This document shows, piece by piece, positions 18,706 to 27,153 of a DNA stretch of 64,000 bases. The stretch's first letter is position 1. The number at the start of each line of letters is the position of its first letter. Made by a program: the position numbers and the translations under genes. Source of the DNA: Cellvibrio polysaccharolyticus (GTDB lineage Bacteria; Pseudomonadota; Gammaproteobacteria; Pseudomonadales; Cellvibrionaceae); assembly GCF_015182315.1 (NCBI RefSeq), contig NZ_PRDL01000001.1, positions 2,666,001 to 2,730,000 on the forward strand. The letters are read 5' to 3'. The notes under the pieces were generated by a model, which did no database searches, was not told where the DNA came from, and saw only the letters and a program-made list of their open reading frames with translations.

Positions 18706-18741
18706 AAAATATTAAAAGATACCTGCACCCACTCAGGTATC
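18706..18741 (-). terminator. Terminator overlapping the MerR stop codon
   Basis: GATACCTG (18718-18725) and CAGGTATC (18734-18741) pair around an 8-nt loop. On the minus strand the hairpin is followed by TTTTAATATTTTTT. The right arm overlaps the end of the coding sequence. Confidence 0.75.
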
Positions 18742-19728
18742 CAGATGCCCTTTGATAAACTGCTGCAACCGCTGCTGCATCAATTGCGTTTGGCCGCCAA
18801 GGCTGGCAATGGGCGAACCTTTGAGTTGATCTTCTGCCAGATCAGCGCCCAACCCGGCCAGCGCCACCGGACAGTCGATGGCCAGGACCAGTTTGCGCAA
18901 TTGTTGAAGGCCATTGGCACCGGGCGGCGCCGGCGCGAAAAATACCAGCGCACGCGGCTGAATGGCCTGACAGAGCAAAGGTAATTCTTCCAATGGCTGA
19001 CCAACCGCCAATACCCGCACCTCGCCACTATCCCCTCCCAACAAAAGCCCGGCGACCAGCAGTTCCAGCTCGCGACATTGCTCTGGCAAGGCTGCCAATA
19101 ATATTCGGGGCTCGCCAGCCGGGCGCGCCAACTGCAAACGTTGCAGCACCCGCGCTCGCAAAAAGGCATCATAAAACAGCCATTGGCTACGCTGGCCGAA
19201 ACCTGTCTGGTGCATCAACTCATGCCACACCGGCAATAACACTTCGTCAAAAACCAGTGGCAACCGCCATGAAGAAAAAATCTGGTCATACAATTGCTCA
19301 AGCCGGGATTCATCAAACGCAGCGACCGCCAGGCGAATACTGTGTTGCCACTCCCGGCAAGCCTGCAAGACATCATCAACCTGCGCCGACGCAAGCTCGC
19401 CAGCCGGGCTGGCCGCTTGCCCGGCAACCACGGGGCGTGCTGCCGCCTCAAGGGTTTTACTGCGCGCCAGCAGGTCGCCCACCTTGCTGACGGTAATGCC
19501 GCGCTCGATCCAGGTCATGATATGGCGGATGGTTGTCACATCCTGCGGGGAATAAAGACGATGGCCGCCCTCGGTACGCAGCGGCTGGATCAATCCGTAG
19601 CGTCGTTCCCAGGCGCGCAAGGTAACCGGGTTGACGCCGGTAAGACGCACTACGTCGCGAATCGGCAGCAATTCATCACTGGCAGAAGATTCGAAGGCGA
19701 CAGATACAGCGTCTGGCAAGTCGGACAT
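18733..19728 (-). CDS. Class II LitR-like MerR regulator (first copy)
   Basis: About 331 residues from ATG 19728; an alternative ATG at 19761 cannot be excluded, as neither has a strong ribosome site. The N-terminal winged helix (LLPIRDVVRLTGVNPVTLRAW, then RRYGLIQPLRTEGGHRLYS) is of the MerR type seen in CarH/LitR light regulators. The C-terminal ~250 residues follow the helical-plus-Rossmann layout of a cobalamin-binding domain but lack the His of the E/D-x-H-x-x-G signature, as in the cobalamin-independent class II LitR proteins known from Pseudomonas putida. Those work with a short LOV photoreceptor, and such a gene lies divergently 149 bp away. Likely role: repressor of the light-induced operons at 20799 and 28775. 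Confidence 0.85.
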   Translation of the reverse strand: MSDLPDAVSVAFESSASDELLPIRDVVRLTGVNPVTLRAWERRYGLIQPLRTEGGHRLYSPQDVTTIRHIMTWIERGITVSKVGDLLARSKTLEAAARPVVAGQAASPAGELASAQVDDVLQACREWQHSIRLAVAAFDESRLEQLYDQIFSSWRLPLVFDEVLLPVWHELMHQTGFGQRSQWLFYDAFLRARVLQRLQLARPAGEPRILLAALPEQCRELELLVAGLLLGGDSGEVRVLAVGQPLEELPLLCQAIQPRALVFFAPAPPGANGLQQLRKLVLAIDCPVALAGLGADLAEDQLKGSPIASLGGQTQLMQQRLQQFIKGHLDT

Positions 19729-19876
19729 AACAGGTGAACCCGGGGCATTTGGTGGCCGCATTATAAATGACAAAGGTTGAATAGTGCGCTGAAATAAGGC
19801 AGCCTTCGAAACGCAAATAATGTTCAACTGGACAGGCCTTCACGTGACGCCTTTTCATGCAATCGGATAATCAAAC

Positions 19877-20329
19877 ATGATCAACGCAAAATTACTGCAA
19901 CTGGTAATTGAAGCCTCCAACGATGGCATTGTGGTAGCCGAGCGGGAAGGCGAAGACAATATTCTTATTTACGCCAACCCGGCTTTTGAACGTCTCACCG
20001 GCTATACCGTAGACGATATTCTGTATCAGGATTGCCGCTTCCTGCAGGGCGATGACCGCGACCAACCCGGCTTGACCGCCATTCGCCGGGCCATTCGCAG
20101 CGATCTCCCCAGCCGGGAGATCATCCGCAATTACCGCAAGGATGGCAGCGCCTTCTGGAATGAGCTTTCGATTACCCCCGCCTTTAACGAAGCTGACCAG
20201 CTCACCTACTTTATTGGCATTCAAAAAGATGTCAGCGTTGAAGTACAAGCCACCGAGCGGGTTCGCGAGCTGGAGGCAGAAGTCGCCGCGCTGAAAAGCC
20301 GCCTTGCCGAATTGCAAGATCAACGCTGA
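19877..20329 (+). CDS. Short LOV blue-light photoreceptor
   Basis: 150-residue single-domain LOV protein. The core contains the photoactive motif DCRFLQGDDRDQ with the flavin-adduct cysteine at residue 53, plus NYRKDGSAFWNELSITP and YFIGIQKDVS, which line the FMN pocket. The last ~25 residues form a charged helical tail (ATERVRELEAEVAALKSRLA), the dimerising J-alpha extension of short LOV proteins. It has no attached kinase or DNA-binding output. From memory the sequence is very close to the PpSB1/PpSB2-LOV proteins of Pseudomonas putida, with the cysteine at the same position. Expected role: light-dependent binding to the neighbouring MerR/LitR regulators. It is divergent from the first regulator. 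Confidence 0.95.
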   Translation: MINAKLLQLVIEASNDGIVVAEREGEDNILIYANPAFERLTGYTVDDILYQDCRFLQGDDRDQPGLTAIRRAIRSDLPSREIIRNYRKDGSAFWNELSITPAFNEADQLTYFIGIQKDVSVEVQATERVRELEAEVAALKSRLAELQDQR

Positions 20330-20705
20330 TAGCGTTTTTTGTCAGCACCTTGACGGAAGTACCGGCGCAATGTCTGTACTTCCTCTCCAGTCACTAACCC
20401 CGGCCAGGTAAAAACCAGGCTACTGTTAGCTCACCCCCACCGTCCCGCTGTGCTCTCAATTCAGCCATTCTGAAACCGTTAGCGCTTCGCTATTTGTCAT
20501 CACTTTTCACCCCCATTCCCTTTCCATTTCGCTTTGTTCCTTTTTGTTTTATTGCCTCTTCCTTTGCCTCTTCTTCTGTCTTTTTTCCGAGGCTCTTTTG
20601 TCTCAGCGCATTTTTCCAATCTGCGCTCACGGCCAGGCATCAGCTTTACGCCAACCTGGGTTATTACCCCAGGTTTATCCGCACCCCGGCTTTTGCCTCA
20701 GAATG
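20330..20705. other. Long intergenic region with pyrimidine-rich tract
   Basis: Part of the 469-bp gap between the LOV gene and the YbgA operon. It contains GGAAGTAC/GTACTTCC arms (20355-20362 and 20376-20383) after the LOV stop, without a U-tract. A roughly 90-base pyrimidine-rich stretch follows (about 20499-20588), then an AACCTGGG-TTATTA-CCCCAGGTT hairpin (about 20653-20675). The frames here look non-coding. The tract's purpose is unknown. Confidence 0.5.
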
Positions 20706-20710
20706 TAAAA

Positions 20711-20786
20711 ATTGTACAAATATATTGACTTGTACAACATAAGTCTTATGCTGCAAAAGTTATACAAATATAAATAACTGTACAAC
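20711..20786 (+). promoter_or_regulatory. Promoter with four LitR-type TGTACA boxes
   Basis: Four related 10-mers: ATTGTACAAA (20711-20720), CTTGTACAAC (20729-20738), GTTATACAAA (20759-20768) and ACTGTACAAC (20777-20786). Starts are spaced 18, 30 and 18 bp, forming two equal pairs. A promoter with -35 TTGACT (20725-20730) and -10 TATGCT (20747-20752, 16-bp spacer) lies inside the array; box 2 touches the -35. TGTACA-type sites are the kind bound by LitR/CarH-family MerR regulators, and this array precedes the operon that includes the second such regulator. Confidence 0.8.
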
Positions 20787-20798
20787 AATGAGGTTCGT

Positions 20799-21752
20799 AT
20801 GGGCACCAGCGACACTATCAGGATCGGCATAAGTGCATGCTTGCTCGGTCAACCGGTTCGCTACAACGGCGGCCATAAGGAATCCCGGTTGTGCAGCGAG
20901 ATATTGGCCCGGCATTTCGAGTTTGTGCCGGTATGCCCCGAACAAGCCATCGGTTTGGGCACCCCTCGCCCGCCGATTCGGCTGGTAGGCGACCCGGCCA
21001 ATCCGCGTGCGGTGGGTGTCAGCCGTAGCGATATTGATGTTACGGATGCGCTGACCGCTTTCGGCGAAAAAACCGCCCGCCAACTGCACGATATTTCCGG
21101 CTATATCCTGATGCAAAAATCCCCCTCCTGCGGTATGGAGCGGGTCAAGGTGTATCAGGAAAACGGCTATCCGGCGCCCAGCGGTCGCGGCTTGTTTGCC
21201 GCTGCCTTAATGAAAGAGCAAGCGGATTTGCCGGTAGAAGAAGATGGCCGGCTTAATGACCCGGTGCTGCGGGAAAACTTTATCACCCGCGTATTCGCCT
21301 ACGCCGAATGGCAAAAATTGCTGCGCGACGGGCTGACGCGCAAGGCGCTTATTGTGTTTCACGAGCGCTACAAATATCAGCTGATGGCTACCTGCAACGA
21401 GCAATACCGCTTGCTGGGTCGTGCCATCGCGCAAAACGCCGCTACCCCGCTGGCCGATTTTGCCCCCCGTTATTTCAGCCAGTTAATGGCTGCCCTTCGC
21501 AAGCCCGCCAGCCGGGGCAGCCACAGCAATGTGCTGCAACACCTATCCGGTTATCTGAAGCGTGCCTTAACCCCATCGGATAAACAGGAGCTGCAACATC
21601 TGATTCATCAATATCGCCTCGGCATCGTGCCGCTGGTGGTGCCGATGACGCTGATCAAGCATCACTTTCGCCGCAACCCGGTGGCCTACATCCAGCGCCA
21701 GGCGTACCTGCAGCCCCATCCCGAAGACCTCAGCCTGAGGAACGGCCTATGA
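20799..21752 (+). CDS. YbgA-type DUF523-DUF1722 protein
   Basis: 317-residue fusion of DUF523 (about 1-155) and DUF1722/YbgA (about 185-305). DUF523 motifs include GISACLLGQPVRYNGGHK, VCPEQAIGLGTPRPPIRL and LMQKSPSCG, with conserved Cys residues. The DUF1722 part has YKYQLMATCNEQYRLLGR and LIHQYRLGIVPLVVPMTL. In many gammaproteobacteria this protein is encoded next to photolyase and light-inducible genes, but its biochemical activity is not established. Here it is the first gene of the light-cluster operon, directly downstream of the TGTACA boxes, with GAGG before its ATG. It overlaps the next gene by 4 bp (ATGA). No photolyase gene is present in the window. Confidence 0.88.
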   Translation: MGTSDTIRIGISACLLGQPVRYNGGHKESRLCSEILARHFEFVPVCPEQAIGLGTPRPPIRLVGDPANPRAVGVSRSDIDVTDALTAFGEKTARQLHDISGYILMQKSPSCGMERVKVYQENGYPAPSGRGLFAAALMKEQADLPVEEDGRLNDPVLRENFITRVFAYAEWQKLLRDGLTRKALIVFHERYKYQLMATCNEQYRLLGRAIAQNAATPLADFAPRYFSQLMAALRKPASRGSHSNVLQHLSGYLKRALTPSDKQELQHLIHQYRLGIVPLVVPMTLIKHHFRRNPVAYIQRQAYLQPHPEDLSLRNGL

Positions 21753-22681
21753 ACTCCAATCAACCTCTCACCCGCGACACCTCCACGTCAGAAGTGCTGC
21801 TGCCTATTCGCGAAGTGGCGCTGCGCACTGGCGTTAACGCCGTTACCTTGCGCGCCTGGGAACGTCGTTACGGGTTAATTCGCCCGCTGCGCACCTTGAA
21901 AGGCCATCGTCTTTATTCCGTTGACCAGATCGCCCGCATTCACGATGTGCTCGGCTGGTTGCAGCGCGGTGTGGCGGTCAGCCAGGTCAAATTGTTGCTG
22001 CAAGAAGCTCAACAACCCGAAGAAACCCTGGACTCTTTCTGGACCGGCGGGTTACAGCAGTGGCTCGGCTATATTGAGGAATTGGCCGAGCGGCCACTGG
22101 ATGAAAGCTTTAACCAGGCGCTGGCGCTCTACCCGCCGGAAACACTCTGTCGCTACCTGTTACTACCGCTTCTTGAAAGGCTGGAGCTGCGCTGGAACTG
22201 CCAATCGGCCACTGGCGTAGAGCAGGTGTTTTTTCTTTCCTGGCTGCGTAACAAACTCGGTTCCCGCATTGCCCACGACAATCGCCTGCGCAGCGGTGCC
22301 CCCTTACTCATGCTCAACCTCTCTGACCGGGTGATGGAACCGGGCTTTTGGCTGAGCGCCTGGCTGGCGAACAACAGCGACTGCCCGCTCAGCTTGTATG
22401 AGTGGCCTATACCGGCAGAAAACCTGACCTTTGCCGTCGCCAAACTCAAGCCCCGTGCGGTGGTGCTTTATGCCGATGGCTGCGTAAAACCCGGCTACCT
22501 GCGCGCCATGCTCGAAGCCGTTGACGTACCGCTGTTGCTGAGCGGCCATGCGGTCAGTATTCACCACGATATGCTGGGTTCAACGCCGGACATTCACCTC
22601 GCCGACAACCCCATCGCCACCCTGCACCGTTTACAGCAACTTAACCTCGTAGAGTCCTTCTCCGGAGCCAGCCATGTCTGA
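21749..22681 (+). CDS. Class II LitR-like MerR regulator (second copy)
   Basis: 310 residues. The DNA-binding part (LLPIREVALRTGVNAVTLRAW, then RRYGLIRPLRTLKGHRLYS) is a close paralogue of the regulator at 18733-19728, differing at a handful of HTH positions. The C-terminal half keeps the helical cap and Rossmann outline of B12-binding regulators but again lacks the cobalamin His motif. Sitting second in the operon behind TGTACA boxes, it is probably autoregulated. The two paralogues could form hetero-oligomers or sense different inputs; the LOV protein is the likely light input. Starts within the stop of the YbgA gene. Confidence 0.87.
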   Translation: MNSNQPLTRDTSTSEVLLPIREVALRTGVNAVTLRAWERRYGLIRPLRTLKGHRLYSVDQIARIHDVLGWLQRGVAVSQVKLLLQEAQQPEETLDSFWTGGLQQWLGYIEELAERPLDESFNQALALYPPETLCRYLLLPLLERLELRWNCQSATGVEQVFFLSWLRNKLGSRIAHDNRLRSGAPLLMLNLSDRVMEPGFWLSAWLANNSDCPLSLYEWPIPAENLTFAVAKLKPRAVVLYADGCVKPGYLRAMLEAVDVPLLLSGHAVSIHHDMLGSTPDIHLADNPIATLHRLQQLNLVESFSGASHV

Positions 22682-23096
22682 TTTCCTCCAGCAATTCGCA
22701 CGGGATTTTGCAGCCCTGAATGCCAGTAATCTGGATCAGCTGGGCGAGCTGTACACCCCGGACATAAGTTTTCGCGACCCCTTGCACAAGATCGACGGCC
22801 TGCCAGCGCTGAAGGACTACTTTACCCAGCTCTATGCCAACGTCACTGACATACGTTTTGAATTCCACGGTTACGACCAGGTGGCAGAAGGCGCCGGTTA
22901 TTTACTCTGGACACTCTATTGTCGCCACCCCCGGCTGAACGGAGGCAACACCATTCGCGTGGAAGGTTGCAGCCATTTGTTATGGCGCGACAAGGTATAT
23001 CAGCACCGGGATTATTTTGACGCAGGCGCCCTGCTCTACGAGCATCTACCCTTAATGGGATCAATCATCGCGTGGCTGAAAAGGAGGTTGGCATGA
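22674..23096 (+). CDS. NTF2/SnoaL-like protein
   Basis: 140-residue single-domain protein of the nuclear-transport-factor-2 fold: N-terminal helices (FARDFAALNASNLDQLGELY), then YTPDISFRDPLH and a curved sheet ending in HRDYFDAGALLYEHLP. Such proteins bind small hydrophobic molecules in a cone-shaped cavity and are often accessory or isomerase-like. In the operons of this type it is found beside the SDR and FAD oxidoreductase genes, as here. Its start overlaps the regulator gene by 8 bp, and its end overlaps the SDR start by 4 bp, so translation is coupled. No catalytic residues can be assigned. Confidence 0.8.
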   Translation: MSDFLQQFARDFAALNASNLDQLGELYTPDISFRDPLHKIDGLPALKDYFTQLYANVTDIRFEFHGYDQVAEGAGYLLWTLYCRHPRLNGGNTIRVEGCSHLLWRDKVYQHRDYFDAGALLYEHLPLMGSIIAWLKRRLA

Positions 23097-23854
23097 AGCG
23101 CATCTGGCTTACCGGCGCCAGTAGCGGCATAGGTGCAGAGCTGGCACGGGTTCTCCTCGCCGAGGGACACTGGCTGGCGGTCAGCGCACGCAATGCCGAG
23201 GCCCTTGAAGCATTGCGCGCGGCCTGGCCGCAGCAAGTGCTGGTATTGCCCGGCGACCTCACCGACAAGGCACAGGTCGAGGCGATGGGCGAGCAGCTCA
23301 CCAATGCCTGGGGTTATGTGGATCAGGTGATTCTTAATGCAGGCACCTGCGAATATCTGGACGCCCGGCATTTTGAGGCCGACATGATTGAGCGCGTGGT
23401 CAGCGCCAATCTCTTCTCGGCGGCTCGCTGTGTAGAGGTAGCTTTGCCCTTGTTGCGCAAGGCGAGCGAGCCACATCTGGTAGCCGTTTGCAGTTCGGTA
23501 ACCTGGCTGCCCTTGCCCCGCTCCGAAGCTTATGGTGCCTCCAAGGCCGCCATGCGCTACCTGTTCCAGTCACTGCGCATTGACCTTGCCCACGAAAACA
23601 TTGATGTAACCCTGGTCAGCCCCGGCTTTGTTGATACGCCGCTAACCCGCGGTAACGACTTCCCTATGCCGATGCGCTGGCCGGTTGAAAAAGCGGTGGC
23701 TTACATCGCCGCCCGGCTGCCAAAACGCCCGCTGGAAATTGCCTTTCCCGGCCCTTTTATTTTTACCCTGCGCCTGCTGGCTGCTTTGCCACAAGGCTTG
23801 CAGCTGGCACTCGGAAAGCGCCTTGCCCGTTCTCATCAGGATAACCCTTCATGA
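23093..23854 (+). CDS. Short-chain dehydrogenase/reductase
   Basis: 253-residue SDR. I chose ATG 23093 because AAGGAGG lies 6 bp upstream and the protein then starts MKRIWLTGASSGIG, the cofactor glycine motif; the earlier GTG adds only seven residues. NAG motif (ILNAGTCEY) near residue 83, Ser of CSSVTW and the YGASK catalytic pair near 149-153 are present. The C-terminus is hydrophobic (GPFIFTLRLLAALPQGLQLAL), suggesting membrane association, consistent with a lipid substrate. It lies between NTF2-like and FAD-oxidoreductase genes with 4-bp overlaps on both sides. Likely an oxidoreductase step in modified-fatty-acid formation; substrate unknown. Confidence 0.87.
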   Translation: MKRIWLTGASSGIGAELARVLLAEGHWLAVSARNAEALEALRAAWPQQVLVLPGDLTDKAQVEAMGEQLTNAWGYVDQVILNAGTCEYLDARHFEADMIERVVSANLFSAARCVEVALPLLRKASEPHLVAVCSSVTWLPLPRSEAYGASKAAMRYLFQSLRIDLAHENIDVTLVSPGFVDTPLTRGNDFPMPMRWPVEKAVAYIAARLPKRPLEIAFPGPFIFTLRLLAALPQGLQLALGKRLARSHQDNPS

Positions 23855-25098
23855 AAATCGCTATTATCGGCAGTGGTATCTCGGGCCTTACCTGCGCTTA
23901 CCTGCTTAACCGCAAACACGACATTACCGTATTTGAAGCCGGCTCCTGGATTGGTGGCCATACCCATACCGTTGATGTGGAAGTTGCCGGGCAGCGTTAC
24001 GCCATTGATACCGGTTTTATTGTTTTTAACGACTGGACCTACCCCAATTTTATCCGCTTGCTGGATCACCTGGGGGTGGCTTCGCAGGCGACTGAAATGA
24101 GCTTTTCAGTGCGCGATCCGGAAACCGGTGTTGAGTACAACGGCAATAATTTGAACACCCTGTTTGCCCAGCGCAGCAACCTGGTGTCACCCAAATTCTG
24201 GGGCATGCTGCGCGATATTCTTCGCTTTAACCGCGAGGCAGTGGCTGACCTCGAACAACAACGCATTGCGGCGGATACCACGCTGGGCGCTTACCTTCGG
24301 GATAACGGCTACGGCCAGCGATTTATCCATCATTACATTGTGCCCATGGGCTCGGCCATCTGGTCGATGTCGCTGGCCGACATGCAACATTTCCCGCTGG
24401 AGTTTTTTGTACGCTTTTGCAAAAACCACGGCCTGCTATCGGTCAGTAATCGCCCGCAATGGCGGGTGATCAGCGGCGGCTCCCGGCAATATATTGCGCT
24501 GCTCACCGCCCGCTTTGATAAACACATTCGGGTGAACTGCCCGGTGCAACGGGTTGAGCGCGACGAAACCGGTGTAACGGTGCACAGCGCCACCGGCAGT
24601 GAACGCTTTGACCGGGTCGTGTTTGCCTGCCACAGCGACCAGGCTCTGAGCCTGCTGGCTGCACCTACCGAAAATGAACAACAAATTCTCGGTGCCTTGC
24701 AATACGCCGATAACGAGGTGGTACTGCACACAGATACCACCTTGTTGCCGCGTCGCAAGCTGGCCTGGGCGAGCTGGAATTACCGGTTGGGTAACTCCAC
24801 CCGGCAACCGGCAGCAGTCACCTACAACATGAACATCCTGCAAGGCATTGAAAACGACACCACCTTTTGTGTCAGCCTCAATCAAACCGCCGCGATTGAC
24901 CCGAAAAGAATCCTTGGCCGCTTTCGCTATGCCCACCCCCAATACAGCCTGGCCGGGGTGGCAGCGCAAGAGCGCTGGCGCGAGTTGCACGGCGAACTGA
25001 ATACCTTTTACTGCGGCGCTTACTGGGCGAACGGTTTTCACGAAGACGGCGTGGTAAGCGCCCTGCGTGTAGCTTCCGCCTTCGGGGAGCAACTATGA
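23851..25098 (+). CDS. FAD-dependent amine-oxidase-fold oxidoreductase
   Basis: 415-residue flavoprotein of the COG2907 group. The N-terminal Rossmann motif GSGISGLTCAYLLNRKHDITVFEA ends at the acidic ribose-binding Glu; only key residues GxGxxG and E are stressed here. Further motifs GGHTHTVDVE and DTGFIVFND belong to the amine-oxidase/desaturase superfamily. Members are nearly always encoded with DUF1365 and a cyclopropane-synthase-like enzyme, as here, and act on acyl chains in pathways for unusual lipids such as furan fatty acids in Rhodobacter. A desaturase-like step on a phospholipid acyl chain is inferred. Both ends overlap neighbours by 4 bp. Confidence 0.88.
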   Translation: MKIAIIGSGISGLTCAYLLNRKHDITVFEAGSWIGGHTHTVDVEVAGQRYAIDTGFIVFNDWTYPNFIRLLDHLGVASQATEMSFSVRDPETGVEYNGNNLNTLFAQRSNLVSPKFWGMLRDILRFNREAVADLEQQRIAADTTLGAYLRDNGYGQRFIHHYIVPMGSAIWSMSLADMQHFPLEFFVRFCKNHGLLSVSNRPQWRVISGGSRQYIALLTARFDKHIRVNCPVQRVERDETGVTVHSATGSERFDRVVFACHSDQALSLLAAPTENEQQILGALQYADNEVVLHTDTTLLPRRKLAWASWNYRLGNSTRQPAAVTYNMNILQGIENDTTFCVSLNQTAAIDPKRILGRFRYAHPQYSLAGVAAQERWRELHGELNTFYCGAYWANGFHEDGVVSALRVASAFGEQL

Positions 25099-25892
25099 AC
25101 AGCGCCCTCTATTGCGGCTGGGTGAGCCATCACCGGCTGACGCCGCGCGATCACAGCTTTCGCTACCGCATTGGCATGCTCTACATGGATCTGGCCGAAC
25201 AAACCGAGGTATTGGGGCTTTCGCGACTGGCCGGCAAATCGCGCTGGGCGCCGTTTGCCTTCAGAGAAACCGACTATCTACCGCACCTTACCCGGCAGGG
25301 CATATCGCTCAGTGACGCGGTGCGCTCGCGGGTGGCCGAAGCGCTGGAGCACAGGCCGGAGGGCAAGATTTGCGTGCTTACCCAGCCGCGCAGCTGGGGG
25401 CTGGCGTTCAACCCGGTGAGCTTTTTTTACTGCTTTGAAACTGACGGCAGCCTCGCCGCCATTCTTTGTGAAGTCAGCAATACGCCCTGGCGGGAGCGCT
25501 ACCACTATGTGCTGCCCACCCACGCCTCGGGCGTGTCACGGCACCGGGTACCCAAGTGTTTTCATGTATCGCCTTTTTTGCCCCGCGATCTGGAATACCG
25601 CATGGCATTTACTCCCCCCGGCGAGCGGCTGCAAGCCACTATGCAAGACTGGGAAAACGAAGAAAAAATGTTTGAAGCCGTGCTGGGGCTGAAGCGCGTA
25701 GCGCTCAGCCGATCCGCCCTGCACCGCTACTTGCTGTCCTTCCCCTGGATGACCGGCAAAACGATACTCGCCATCTATTGGCAAGCGTTGCGCCTGTTGC
25801 TGAAACGTATTCCGCTGTTCAACCACGAACCTGCTATCGGTGAATATCGCACCGCGCATCTGGAGTCTCGCCATGACAAACCCTGGCTTTAA
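25095..25892 (+). CDS. DUF1365 protein
   Basis: 265 residues matching DUF1365: start YCGWVSHHRLTPRDHSF, central RSWGLAFNPVSFFYCF and KCFHVSPFLP. There is no signal peptide and no classic transmembrane segment, except a mildly hydrophobic stretch near 215-240. The family is known only from its constant pairing with COG2907 flavoproteins and cyclopropane-fatty-acid-synthase-like methyltransferases, and its chemistry is not settled. Here it sits exactly between those two. Its end overlaps the methyltransferase start by 20 bp. Confidence 0.87.
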   Translation: MNSALYCGWVSHHRLTPRDHSFRYRIGMLYMDLAEQTEVLGLSRLAGKSRWAPFAFRETDYLPHLTRQGISLSDAVRSRVAEALEHRPEGKICVLTQPRSWGLAFNPVSFFYCFETDGSLAAILCEVSNTPWRERYHYVLPTHASGVSRHRVPKCFHVSPFLPRDLEYRMAFTPPGERLQATMQDWENEEKMFEAVLGLKRVALSRSALHRYLLSFPWMTGKTILAIYWQALRLLLKRIPLFNHEPAIGEYRTAHLESRHDKPWL

Positions 25893-27153
25893 CCCTGCCA
25901 ATTCCGGTAGTGCACTGACCGACAGCAGCAACACCGGAATCGGCACCGGGATCGTAAAAAAACTGGTGTTGCGTCAATTGCAGCAACTGCGTACCGGGCA
26001 CTTAAGCATTATTGAGAATGGCGAACGCTTGAATTTTGGTACGCCAGGTGCGGAGCTGCATGGCGAGATCCACGTCCACAATGCCGCACTCTGGCCGCTG
26101 GTAGCGGGTAATGGTTCTATTGGTGCCGGGGAAGCCTATATCCGGAATTACTGGAGCAGCCCGGATCTCACCGCGGTGGTGCGCATCTTTGTTGCCAACC
26201 TGGATATTCTTGATGCAATGGAAGGCGGGCTGGCGTTGCTGCGCAGACCTTTGATCAAAGTGCTGCACTGGCTGAACCGCAATACCCGCGAAGGTGCACG
26301 GCGCAATATTTCAGCCCACTACGACCAGGGCAACCAACTGTTCGAGCAATTGCTCGACCCCACCATGATGTATTCCGCCGCTATGTTTCGCAGTCCCGAT
26401 GACACGCTGGAGCAAGCCCAGTGGAATAAACTGGATCGCATCTGTCGCAAGCTTGAACTGAAAGCCGATGATCATCTGCTGGAAATCGGCACCGGTTGGG
26501 GCAGCATGGCCATCTACGCCGCTACCTACTATGGCTGCAAAGTCACCACCACCACGCTGTCGCAAGAGCAATTCGACTACACCCGGCAACGGATTGAAGA
26601 ACAGGGGCTGCAAGACCGCATCACCCTGCTACTGGAAGACTATCGCGACCTGACCGGCAAGTACGACAAACTGGTCTCCATCGAAATGATCGAAGCCGTC
26701 GGGCACCGTTTTTTGCCGGACTATTTCAAGCAGTGCGCGCACCTGCTAAAAGACGATGGCCTGATGCTGTTGCAAGCCATCACCATCCGCGACCAACGCT
26801 ATGAGCAGGCCAAAAAATCGGTAGATTTTATCCAGCGCTACATATTCCCCGGCGGCGCACTGCCCTCGATGAGTAATATGTTGAACGTCATCAGCCGTGA
26901 TACCGACATGAACCTGCATCATATGGAAGATTTCGGTTTGCACTACGCGCGCACACTTCGCCACTGGTACGACAACCTGCGCCGCAGCCGACACCTGCTG
27001 GAAGAATCCGGATACGACCAAACCTTCTTTCGCCTGTGGGAGTTTTACTTTTGTTACTGCGAAGGCGGTTTTCTGGAACGCAGCATTGGCACTGCCCATT
27101 TGCTACTGGCCAAACCCGCTGCCCGGCCACAACCTTTTGGTATGACCGCATGA
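25873..27153 (+). CDS. Cyclopropane-fatty-acid-synthase-type methyltransferase
   Basis: About 426 residues from ATG 25873 (an in-frame start at 25840 lies deep in the previous gene). The N-terminal lipid-binding part (about 30-135) is followed by the SAM-dependent domain: HYDQGNQLFEQLLDPTMMYS, motif I LEIGTGWGSMA, then VSIEMIEAVGHRF, IQRYIFPGG and the C-terminal FYFCYCEGGF. This is the CfaS/Mma family, which methylates unsaturated acyl chains of membrane phospholipids. In photo-oxidative regulons of Rhodobacter and Pseudomonas a homologue is light-induced and contributes to furan or cyclopropane fatty acids. That role is inferred from context. It overlaps the next gene by 4 bp. Confidence 0.92.
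   Translation: MTNPGFNPANSGSALTDSSNTGIGTGIVKKLVLRQLQQLRTGHLSIIENGERLNFGTPGAELHGEIHVHNAALWPLVAGNGSIGAGEAYIRNYWSSPDLTAVVRIFVANLDILDAMEGGLALLRRPLIKVLHWLNRNTREGARRNISAHYDQGNQLFEQLLDPTMMYSAAMFRSPDDTLEQAQWNKLDRICRKLELKADDHLLEIGTGWGSMAIYAATYYGCKVTTTTLSQEQFDYTRQRIEEQGLQDRITLLLEDYRDLTGKYDKLVSIEMIEAVGHRFLPDYFKQCAHLLKDDGLMLLQAITIRDQRYEQAKKSVDFIQRYIFPGGALPSMSNMLNVISRDTDMNLHHMEDFGLHYARTLRHWYDNLRRSRHLLEESGYDQTFFRLWEFYFCYCEGGFLERSIGTAHLLLAKPAARPQPFGMTA

Noticed and set aside
20494..20742. 82-codon frame before the light operon.
   Set aside because: It translates the pyrimidine-rich tract into Phe/Ser/Pro low complexity and runs into the promoter boxes.
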